Of a stretch of 64,000 nucleotides of DNA, positions 34,617 to 46,300 are shown piece after piece (the stretch's first letter is position 1; each line of letters starts with the position of its first letter). The translations under genes were made by a program, and so were the position numbers. This DNA comes from Cryptomeria japonica (Eukaryota; Streptophyta; Pinopsida; Cupressales; Cupressaceae): contig NC_081406.1 in the NCBI RefSeq assembly GCF_030272615.1, positions 171,452,361-171,516,360 on the forward strand. The letters run 5' to 3'. The notes under the pieces were generated by a model, which was not told where the DNA came from, made no database searches, and worked only from the letters and a program-made list of their open reading frames with translations.

Positions 34617-37600
34617 GAAGATCTTTCAGTGTGGGTCCTGCTTTGACCGGCGTGGCCCGTCAGTTGGAAACTGGAAGACGGCTCAAGCTGAGAAGACGAG
34701 TAAACATTTGCAATCTCTGTTAGGTATGTGATTTTTACGGAATATTTGTCTTTGACCTGCAAGCTGCTGACTTGTGGTGTAACATTTTCCTAATTTATGG
34801 CTTTTAATTAAATTCTCCTATTTTATAGCTTTGGAAAACAATCAATGTCGCGAAAGTTATTAAGTAGGTATACATTTCTGGTATTGACTTAAATTCGGTA
34901 AAAATAATAGGTTGAAGTATACGAGATTATATATGGAAGTTGTGCAATAATAAACACGTTTAAATAGACAGGTAAGGAGTAGAGAAAATTAGAGCATGCG
35001 TAATTAAAATAGAGATATAATGTAGGATATATAGCATGATTGCTAGTTGAAATGATCAATAAAGTTTTTTTAAGTTGTTATTTTTGTAAAGTTGAATGTA
35101 ACCGGGTCAATAGTAAATATGTTTTTGAAATAATAATATTTTGTCTTATTGATACAATTTTTGTTGTGACAAGTGTTGCTAATAGATGATGGAGCTTCAG
35201 AGTCATTAGAAATCTTGTCAAGTTTTTTAGTCATGTTCTAGTGTTTTCTTTAAGTGCTTTTAGTTGTAGATGAAGTGTATTCATTTTCTTCTCCAAACCC
35301 TTGTTGACTTTGAGATGCTCTTGCATAATCATTGAAAGGTTTATCATTTGGAGAGAGAGGTTAGAGTAGAGCACTTGCATTCAAATTCATTCAAATTCAT
35401 GAGGATTGTTAGAGATAGGCATTTGAAATAACAAGAGTTGAGGACTATATATGATTTATAACAAATTGCATTTAAGCATTTGTTTGATGATGAAATTATA
35501 TAAATTATTTTTATGCTTAAGGTAATTAGAAAGGGATTGTTTTTATATTTCTGTACACCTCTGTAAATCTAAACAAGTTTGTGTCGTGTTTATAATAGAA
35601 CAACATTGCAAACAATATACTATGCTATTATCATTGCATTTTAAGAGTGAAAAAGAAACAAATCAATTAAACTTTTTTAAAAATATTTAGTGTCAAGCGA
35701 TAAACTCAACGCAAGTAAGTAATTTGCCCTACGTAAATGAGTTGTTACGATAATTGAAATGTACAAGAACACTTTTTGAAATAACAAAAAAGAATAAAGA
35801 CAATTCAACCTTTGTCTACAATTTGATGCCATGTGGTTGAAGATTGACACTCAATCATCTAAAATGTGCTTTGATATCAAATTTCATTATGGAATACTTT
35901 GATGAATGACTAATTAACCCTTGATCTACTTAGGATTGAACACAAGCATGTTATGTGCTTGTAGAAGTGAACCCTACTCAAAAACTTAACCTATACATGT
36001 GAAAATGATCTATGAAGTTCTAGTCCCTTAAAACTTTTGCCTTGCCTCTGAGGATTTAAAACTATAAAACAAGCAATGTACACCTTTAGAAGTTTCCCAA
36101 GGAAAGATCGCCTCCTTATATATGTGAAACCCATAGATTTAATTTTAAGTGAGATGATGAGATAATAATACATTGTGGTTCTTCTAAAGTGATGATGTGA
36201 ATTAGAGTAAGAGCTTGCGGAACATCAAACTAAAGAGCGTTAGGACCTTGTTCTTTTTTACAACACCATATCATGTAGTTTGAAATGTTTCACATTTAAG
36301 TTGACAAGTAACAATTAATTAATAAGAGGTTATCTTAGGCTCGATTCAATAATTAGATTTAAAATTTTGGTGATCATTTGTACATTATAAATATGATTTA
36401 GGTTCATTTATATACCCATGGTTTTGACATGAGATAAGGGAATGACAAAGTGAGGATTAGGAATGGCCCTTGGAGATAGGTGCAAACAAAATTAGGTTTG
36501 GGCCGAGTGATTTGTCAAATCTTCTATATAAATATGTCATTATGTACACTAATTGTTGCATAAAAATAATCTTGGCAAAATGAACCTAAACAAATGGGAA
36601 ATTTATATAAGGTATACAATTTACACCATTATAAAGAGACATGTTTACTAAGAGTATAACAATTTTTTTATCAATTAGCAAGGGATCTATAAGAACCTTT
36701 GCCAAAGAACCAAAAGAAATTAAAAAAATGGTTATAATGATTTTAAAAAACCTACTATAGGAGTAAATATACCAAGCCAAAAGCTACTATCATCAAAAGC
36801 CAAAATTGATAAACCCAAAATATGTCACCAACATAGACTAAAAAGAGGCATCACTAATCTTCACATAAAAACCTCGACTATCGATTCCACTAGTTGGATC
36901 CATTCCCTAATTGTTTGAGTTGGTCTGGTCACCACTTCCTCTCAAATGCCCTAACTAAATACAAAGATAGGCTCTTACATAGGTAGAGTTAATGGATGTG
37001 AATTCTACCTTGAGAAATAATTTCAAATGTTTTTAACCTACACAAACCTACCCTTCACCCAAAATGGTAGAATAAAGGTACTTAATACCTTGGGCACCCA
37101 CAACAATGGGTATCAATAAGACTATCCACTTCTATGCACAAATCTCACCATGAGGTTTTAAGCTCCTAAAAATTCTATGTGCATGGTCATAATTTTGAAT
37201 GATTTCATATTTTTGTGGCTTTATAGTGACTCATCCAAATCCTCGCCAACCAATTTCATATCCTGAAATTGGGAAAGAATGAAATCTAGAAATAATCATA
37301 TAAATAATACCATGGATTTTGGAAATTTGTTGTCTTTAAAGCGGGGAAGAGTCATTGAAGCACAAATATAATTTTTTCATGGGAATAATTACCATCATTT
37401 TATTAAATATAGTATTCCTTGATGGAGGCCTTTGATTGACTTTATAACTAACTTTATTGATGTTAGAAGGGTTCAATTACCTTCTTCACAAGGCTAAAAA
37501 CAATAAAATATAGGAAACAAAAAAAATAAGTAGATGCATTTTTTTACGACCCCCTCCCCCCAAATAGGGCTCTGTAAGCTTCACAAAGTTGATGAACCAT

Positions 37601-38224
37601 GTTTGCAAATAGAAATCCCAAATAATGGGGTGTAACTCCACTAGTCAAGAAGCATAGTGCCAAACCTCACAGACACCAAATAAACCACAAAAATCATAAA
37701 GAAAGAATATACCAACCACCAAGGGCACCTCATCATAAATAAAATCTTTTCAAACAAGTTGCAAGCCAATACAATTCAATAAGATCATATTATGTAATCA
37801 TCAATCAAGTGCACATTGATATTAAACATGAGCCACCACCTCCACCCACCAATTAAGATTAAAACATTGTCCTTCCATGCATGACCTAAAAAATAAAATA
37901 CAACCCAAAAAATATTAATATGTTGCATTATTACAAAAGACCACACGTTATATGAAGGCTTAATCAATCAACTTTTTCAAGCCCCCGCCAAGAATTAGCA
38001 TGCTCATTAAAAAAGGTTTGAGAAAAGTTCTTGATTTATACATTAATTCGTAAGAAATTCTACCACCAAATTGGATTCTTGATAACAATGAGAGTACAAA
38101 ATTTTACTAAAAGAATTAAACAAACACTCATCCAATAAATGTCAATTCTTCAAATACAAGTAGGAATCATTGTGGGGACCCCAAAACACAATCAAACCAT
38201 TAGTCTTGTATAACCAAGGGAAGA
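34617..38224. other. Long AT-rich intergenic stretch, no gene seen
   Basis: Only ORFs of 60-85 codons without domains. No LTR, inverted-end element or protein similarity could be recognised across 3.6 kb. Confidence 0.5.
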
Positions 38225-38400
38225 GGCTAAAGCAATACATGTAATAATAATTTCTCATAATTAGATTTAATTTCATGGAATAGAGAAACACCACTTACAA
38301 AATGATCATACGAATTTAAAATCATCATCCCATCCCTAGCTCGACCAAGGTCATCTTGGGTCACTCCATCAAAATTAAATTTGAAGAAGCCATCTAAATT
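38225..38400 (-). pseudogene. LINE-type RNase H (RVT_3) relic
   Basis: On the minus strand 38330-38395 reads DGFFKFNFDGVTQDDLGRA, close to the start of the RNase H-like domain found at the 3' end of plant LINE ORF2 (W.K.NFDGA..GNPG.AG). A further segment, EIKSNYEKLLL, matches the TNN.AE..AL position. The rest of the element cannot be seen. Confidence 0.5.
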
Positions 38401-38639
38401 TTTCATCTAAGTTATATTTTTTCTACTAGCTTAGGGTTATAACATGTTCTTATGTTCATTTGATTTTTGAAATTATTCTAGATATGATACAAGACAAAAG
38501 TTTATGTGTTATCTTGTAATTGAAAAACCTTCATGAACAACTTAAGGCGCTTGAAGGAAAAAGTGAGATCATGGTTGAAAAGTTTGGTAAAATTGCTAAA
38601 GACTTCAAAACCCAAATTTTTGTTAGTGAAATATTTCAC

Positions 38640-38723
38640 AATGAAGGTCATATCAAAAGAGCAAATTACTCATAGTTAAGGAATGAAGGTAATATCAAAA
38701 GAGCAAATTACTCACAGTTAAGG
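38640..38723. repeat. Two-copy tandem repeat, 42-bp period
   Basis: AATGAAGGTCATATCAAAAG at 38640 is repeated as AATGAAGGTAATATCAAAAG at 38682. The two units differ at two positions. Confidence 0.95.
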
Positions 38724-39600
38724 AATGCATAGGCTATTATCAACTGCATTGCTAATTGTGTGAGGATAGAGGTTAAGTAACCTATTGTTAATGATTTTGG
38801 TATTTAGCTACCTTTGTAAATCTTTTTTGACTTGATTATGTCATGTATCCAACATTATATCTCTATTTTGTTGTTTGGGCCTTGTTGCCTTGTTCTAGTT
38901 TCCTTCACTTCCTACCTATCTCTTAGAATGCATTTTATTTTTATTTGCTTTTGCACAACTACTATATGTAATTATAAACAATTGTAATATACTACTTTTA
39001 CCAACTTTAAGCCAATATAAAAGAAAAATCTCTTTTAAACTACCAAGTAAGTACTTATCATCTAAACATGACTCTTTTTATATAAGAACCACTTGATTAC
39101 ATATATCAATATTTTTTCTTTTTTTAAATAGAATACAACATTGTGAATAAAGATACATCAAAATCAAACACCATTCAAATAGAAAAAACCGCACTAACAT
39201 AATTATCCAAAAGTCAAAAACCTAATCACAAGTTTTTTAAATATAATTAAATAACATAACACCCTTAATTAAAGTCAACCAATTAAATGAAAATGTTTAA
39301 TTAGGCTTTACTTTAACCTATCTCAAAACTTTTAAAAAACTTTTGAAACCTTTGGTCTTAAAAGTTTTGAAGAATCAAAATCCCTTCTTGGAATTTCAAT
39401 CGTTATCCATTTTTTAAGGTGCCCGTCCATCTTTATTGTCAAACAATTCCGAGGAAGGTTGCTTTCCACGTTTAGCATAAGAATAATAAAAACTTGAATG
39501 AAAACAAAAAATGCTACACCTAACTTTCTCAGAAATAGGTACTCTTTTTTATTCACAGTTTTTAAACTCTACAAAAAATGCCCGATTTCTCTTAACAGCG
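38724..39600. other. AT-rich upstream region of the ankyrin gene, no gene seen
   Basis: No coding evidence. CpG content rises towards 39600. Confidence 0.5.
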
Positions 39601-39610
39601 TGAAGATGCC

Positions 39611-39620
39611 TATTTTATAA
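39611..39620 (+). promoter_or_regulatory. Candidate TATA box of the ankyrin/PGG gene
   Basis: TATTTTATAA lies 180 bases before the start codon, in a reasonable position for a plant promoter with a 5' UTR of about 150 bases. Inferred from position and sequence only. Confidence 0.35.
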
Positions 39621-39800
39621 GCTCAACAAATTCCAGGTAACGGACCGTCATATGACCGCAGAGCAAAGCGACTGTTCGTTCTGTGGAAGTAAAGCTTTCC
39701 GTCACTTGTCAGGGACCAAACCCTCTCAGCCAATTCCTATGTATTGTACTCTTTTGGTATACTGTGTGGCCTGTGGTCATGAGCCTCAGTGAATGAATAA

Positions 39801-40332
39801 ATGATTCCCAACATGAGCCCCCAGGATAATATGAGCACCAACAGCACCATGGTAGCGAGGGTTTATCCAGAGCAAAGCCAGCAGCCTTCATCTGCAGGTC
39901 AATGTTCTCAATCAATTTCGATTGAAATGGCGGAAGGGAGCGGGGCGGGTTCGAGTCCACGACCTGTGGACGAAAATAGCGCGGGCCGGACACTGGTGCT
40001 GTCGAATTCAGGGAATCGAATGGAGGAGGGCGGCAACAGAAAGCTGTATGTGAAGCAGGTGACTGGAAGGCACAACGATACGGACTTGCACCTGGCGGTG
40101 AAGGGTGGGAAGCTGGAGCGTGTGAAGGAGCTGCTGAATGGTTGTGATGATCCGGCGAGCCTGGTGAGTGAGGTGAATGAGCTGGGGGAAACTCCAGTTT
40201 ACGTTGCTGCGGAGCGTGGATACTTGGAGGTTTTGGAGGAGCTTCTTCTATTCGCCAATCCAGAGACGCTTGTCAAGAAAAGTCATTCAGGTTATGATGC
40301 TTTCCATATCGCGGCCAAGCAAGGTCACTCAG
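39801..40332 (+). CDS. Exon 1 of the ankyrin/PGG gene
   Basis: Encodes the N-terminal region and the first two to three ankyrin repeats, ending ..FHIAAKQGHS. Donor CAG|GTAATA; the exon ends one base into a Gly codon. Confidence 0.88.
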
Positions 40333-43300
40333 GTAATAATTTACTTGTTAAATTATGTTTTCTACAATTTTGTTGCAAGGGTTTGGGAAAAAATAGTGTT
40401 TTTTTTTCATGGATCATCAGGGATTGGAACGTAGGATCTCTCATTAGGATGGTAGCTACTGCCATCTTTGCTCTTGAGGAAAAGAATTGCAAATAGTTAT
40501 GCAAATTATTGTTATTTTTTATGGAAAATCAGATTGGAGAGAGTACTATTATACAAATAATTGTTATTTTCAACTGATTAGCTAGGACTGGAACCTTGGA
40601 CCTCCCATTAGTATAATAGCTACAGGCTTTTTCTATGTGAATCATTGTTATTTTCCACAGATCAGCTAAAAGTGAAATCTGGAACAACCTATTAGCCCGA
40701 TGACCGAGGATTCCTTTGGGAACCAAGGAATGTATTCTAATGTATCGTCATTATTTTTCGTGGACCACTGAAGTCTTGAACTGAAGATCTCCCCTTGGAA
40801 TAACCACGTATCATCCCTTTTTTATCCAGAGTGGATTATTGCCCAAATAATCACCTTTTTGAGATAGTCAGGGTGATATGCTTTACGAATGTTACCCTGG
40901 TCAAAGGCCAGACATGGATTTGTAAATGGCCAAGTCATCTGTGAGTAGCCTGCATCTTATATAGTTGGCTGACTGTTTTTACCGTTTTTTAGTAATCTAT
41001 TAGAATGCTGTTGGTTCTAAGATTATTTTGCTTTGAATCCTTGACTCTAGCTGGTAGAACCCATCCAATACACGCTAGAGCAGATGCCTAGCATGAATAT
41101 CGTACTAAATTGATCGTCTCGTAGAGGGGCTATCGGATATTTTTCTGCATTGCTGGGTAGGAAACATAGGAACATTAAGCAAATATTCTGGTAATTTGCA
41201 ATTCTTAAATGATTAAGGACTACTGCTCAGATAACTAGGTGGCTTTTCTTTTGCATCAGTTTCTCAAGAAATGGTTAATTGCATATTTGGTTTCGGACTC
41301 AACTCAGCAGCCCAAAATTTTGACTCAGATTTGAGAAAAAAGCCAGCACAAACTCGGGAAAGAAAAACCTCATAATTACTCAAAAAAGGAAATCAATGCA
41401 TTTAGAGAACTTAAAAGTCTAATTTGAATATCATTTTGTCATAAATGCAAACATTACACCTGTCATATGATCCTCAAACACTCAAAATTTAAAATTTTTG
41501 TTGCTATATTTGTTATGTTGAGGTGCTACAAGAGTCTAAGCTTAGGATCCGGGAGTCTTGGGTCAGAATTTGACCGAGTACTTGGCCAGACTCAAGCTTG
41601 GGAGCCCTGGTCGACTTGCTTCGGCTTGTGAGTTGGGAGAGTCTTGCCGACAGGGCACCATGTATGCTGTGTTCGGACATGGCTTCGATCCTGGAAGTAC
41701 TCAGGCCATACTCGGTTGTTCCTGCAGCCAATTTAAAAGAAAGACATTTTTAGTGAAAAAAAATGAAAATTTAAAAACAAAGAAACCTAAACTAACCCTA
41801 AAAGTGACTACTCAACTACATGGACAACACTAACAACAAACACATGGACAGCACTAACAACAAACACAAAAGAGAAAACAGTTCCTACCTTTCATTGTGC
41901 GCTCACCCAAAAAATCCATTGCCACTCATTTCTCAAGGCTGCTAACTTAATTTGTGAACAAACATTGTGTTTTTGCTATTCCTATGTCTTTGGAAGTATT
42001 AGATAGCTGCCAAGAAGATCAGGGAGATTGAAACAAGGAGAATTTCTAATCAAGGTAATATTTTTTAAAATGTTCTTCCAAGCTTGAGAGGTTTTGTTAT
42101 TTCTTTAATAACGGCTGGTTATTCTTTTTAATATCATGTTCTATTTTTTCAAGAAGAAATAGTTACCTAAGTTTTTTTTTTTAATAATCTTTAATAATTT
42201 CCTTTTCTGAACATCGTATTATTTTTAAAATGTGTAGAAACAGGTATATTCTAGAGTGGTAGGAATTCGAGCTGTGTAGGCCAAGGGTTGGCTAGGGGTT
42301 TCAAACTGGACCCTTATTCAGTGATAAGAGATTTCCACAATCCATAATATAGAGAGATTTGCTGTTTCTGGATAAATTTGTGTTAATATTTATTATTTTT
42401 TAACACAATTTAATCCAGAAACAGCATCTCTCTCTGACCCTTATTCATTATGTTGGCAACATGCCATGATCATTGAGTATGTTCCTAGAGGCAAGAGTTA
42501 TTTTGGGGGCTGTAACAAGTATATGAGCTGCCTTAGCCGGCTGAAAGCCCATTTGTTTGCAGTTGCTGGCCAAGGATTTAGATGCTGTGGTGGGCTGACC
42601 AAATATGGGTTGGCAAAAGGACAAATTTTTGTGTATATGAAAGAGTAACAGGAAGAATACAGCGTGGCTGAGAGATCTGGATCAAAGTGTCATCCTATAA
42701 GGCCATCCTCAACTCCGATAGTGGCTGTCATCATTTCTCCAAGAAAATATTTCACAAGCCACCTTTAATGCCATCCTCAACTCCAATAATGGCTGCTGTG
42801 CACTTATTCATAGTGATATTGTTTTCTTTTGAAAACAATAGTTTAGTTTTCTTTTTGTACAAAAGAATGCAGGAATTAGCCTCATTAGAAAGAACATTCC
42901 AAAATGAGGCAAGGAACAATGTTGATGAGCTCATTGCACATTGTGTTTATGACATTATGTCAATGGGCTTCCTATTAAACTTGTAAGATCACCATATTGT
43001 CAGGGAATGGTGAGGGGGATTATAAAATGTATGCACAATATAGGTTCCCACTTTGAAAATGTACATACCGCCTTATTGGCCTTGGAAATAATTCTTTTAG
43101 AAACTTAATTGTATCACATGAAGAATCCATGGGTCAAAACTCCAACATTATTGTTAGATGAAAAGATTTTAAAAACATGCCCCCTATAATTGTCATTGGT
43201 ATATCCCCTAAATGGGTAACGCTTTTGAGGGGTAGGTCATTGCCAACATCCTTATAGAGTTTGCTGAGGTGGCAGGGCCTCAAAATATTGTACGAGGCAT

Positions 43301-46300
43301 AACAAACAATGCTGAAAACTTCAATATACTTTTTCTACTCAGTTTAATGCTGAGTAAACTGGTGTGCATGGTCCTTTTTCTACTCAGTTAAATGCAACCA
43401 GTTGGCAGCCAAAAAGTCAGAGGAACTTTTGCATGTTCTTTCCAACCTGTGCCTCATTTCACACAAGCAAGTCGAATACAAAGAGATGACAAGGCATTGG
43501 AATGTAGTGTCAAAGCATACTAACTTGGATATCTCTATTGTACAACTTTCCTTGGTCTCTATCAATGATGAGGGGCATGAGGCTGCTATACAGGACATGC
43601 ATAGTGGACCTAGTGAGAGTGGCATTGTCATTGCTTGTGGTTCTCATGAACCAATGCTCTTGATGAAGAGTATTAAGATGATCTATATTGTCTTTCCAGG
43701 TGCAATTGCATGTTTGACCACTTCGTATTGCTATATTTTGAATATATGTATTATATTGATTTATCTTTAATATTTTACGTTGAATTCAGTTATCAATGTG
43801 TTTAGTATATAGTTTTGCATAAATTATGGCTATTTTTTATATATTTAATAATTTATATAAATCTGTACAGTTGTACCTAGCTGTACTGAACTTGGGTCTA
43901 AAAAAATTAGTGAACTGCCTGGATTCTAAACTGGCAATTTAATAAAAATGTTGAATAATTATCCATGTATCTTGGTCATCAAGGCAGATAAAGGGAATAG
44001 AATGGTAGCGATGACTGACACCAATTATGTGAAATTTCACTAAGATGGAAGACCACTTGCAGACTACTAAAATCTACAGGAAGCTGGAAAATAATCCAGT
44101 TTCAAAGACTTTAAAGTGGGTGGCCAGAGCTATAGAAATTTTTTCCTTGGATGATAGCTTGAAAAGAGAATGCTACCAAACAAAGAACTTGAAGAAACTA
44201 CTAGCTCTTTTTTGTAGTCTCTATTTCAGAATTATCAAAGAGAAATGAACCTAATTTTACCAACCATTATATTGCACTGCAGAGATTAGTGAAAAAAAGG
44301 GCAACATGAGTGACAGTGATCACCAGTGAGTGGGATTCTTGGAAGTTGCCAAGGACAGAGTAATATACTTGAACAATGAAGATATTGTGTTTTGGGCTCA
44401 ATTTTACCCTTGTCAAACCTAGGACATAGGCTTCTAGTTCTGACCATGTCATGGCAAAGTACATGCACAGAGCAAAAAGTGTTGGATTTAGAGTAGTTAA
44501 GATGAATGCAGTCCTAAGTGGGATAAAGATGCGGCTAGAAGAGTGATGAAGGAGAGGAAGAATAACTAAATCTAAGAGAGAGGATGCTGAAAGCAGACTA
44601 GTCTTATTGCTGAAATTCAGAATTTCTTAATGAGTAATGAAAATTGCAAAGCATGAAAATAAATCGAGACATGCCTTCTACTGACCAATCTAATACTCTT
44701 TTATGCTTTTTAATGAACATAACTATAATACACTGCAACTGAGATTAATTGCTGATATGTACTGCAGAAATAAACCATGTGTACAAAAAATTGAACTCAC
44801 ACGCTTGCTCACACACACATAAAATGAAATGGATGAGATAGACAAGCAATTTTGCCGAGTAAGTGGGCACTTTCACAACTACTCTCTCACATACATAAAA
44901 TGTAATGGAGGAGATAGACAGGCAATCTTGCCTGGTAAGTGGGCACTTTCTCTCAACAACTGCAGTTTACCCCCTCAGCCCTCTACCCAAATTTGTTTAG
45001 AATGATATGTTTCAGTTATTCATAAAACACTATTGCAGACGTCATGCAGCAATTAGAGATTGCTGCAGGACAATAGATTTCTGTGCTACAAGGAATCAGC
45101 AACTTCCTATGCTCCTGTTTTCATTCTTTCCTATGCCCTATATGTACATTGTGTAGCATGTTGACTTTATCTATGATGAGGAAAACCAAAAATTACAATG
45201 GTAGTCCTCAGATCTGATTTTGTGGAACAATTTATAAATAGGAAAAGGTAATCCTTGCACTTAGTTACATTGTAAAGAAACAGTTTGTTCACCTATCATA
45301 TGGTGATTGGAGGACAAGCTGGAGGTGTTTGGGTGCGTGCTTGAGGATGACAGATAGTCACTTCAAACTGTTTTCCATCATTGCCCTTTTCACTGTGCAG
45401 TCCTGTGGCAGGCTGGAAGATGCTGTCATGTCCCCTTTTTTGAATTAGAGTCATGTAGAAGAACTCTAGCCTATCCTCATTTCCTGTAAGCTAAAGGATA
45501 AAGCGAGGGGAATGATGAATAATATTATTATAAGTTGGGCCCAGTGATTTCTATTTGAGGGGCAACTTATTAATATTATTATAATTCATTTAAAAAGTGT
45601 TTTGAAACGCTTAATAATAAAAATTAAAAAGTATTTTTTAAATACTTTGAAGGGAGATTTTAATCCTAGGGCCCATTTTGGAAAGTTTTAAAACATTGGT
45701 ACTTGGCTTCATTTGGCATTCTTCACTTTGGAGCATTTGTGTTTGAATTCACAACCAAGAACGATAAAGTTTGGCTGTTTGGAGGTCTTGGAGGATGAAA
45801 ACCCTTGTGGACTCCACTTTGGAATTGGGGATGAAAACCTGTGTTTCCATCTAGAGCATCCTCGCACAGTGGTTGCATTGGAGCTGATTTCGGAGAATTC
45901 GTGGTTTGTGTCAAGTTTTCCAGATTTGGGTGATTGGATTGGCAAGCCAATTGTGTGGCATCATCAATTCAATATTAGTTTGGAGTTTGGCATTGGTGTT
46001 GCTGCTGGTCATCATAATTTGATTGCTACATTTATAGAGGGATTTGATGTGCTAGTGTATGCTGCTCCCTTCATGGAACCAAATAATTACTTTTCTGAGT
46101 TGCAGGGATCTTCCAAGGGCACTGTACAGATTTAAGGAGTCCCATAAGGACTGCCACATTTCCTTTACCTAGTGCAGCATTTCACATTTGGTAGAAGGCA
46201 TTCCTACACATTACAGGGGTTGATTGTAGCATTTACAAGGAGGCTGATTGCAGCCTACAGTGATTTTCAAGGTGTCTGATTACTTTTCTGAGTAGCCAAT

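Noticed and set aside
34505-34762. 85-residue minus-strand ORF beside the ACGT boxes
   Set aside because: No recognisable domain, and it overlaps the motif cluster itself.
36800-37700. Possible LINE ORF1 relic on the minus strand
   Set aside because: Isolated weak resemblances that do not occur in the right order in any frame.
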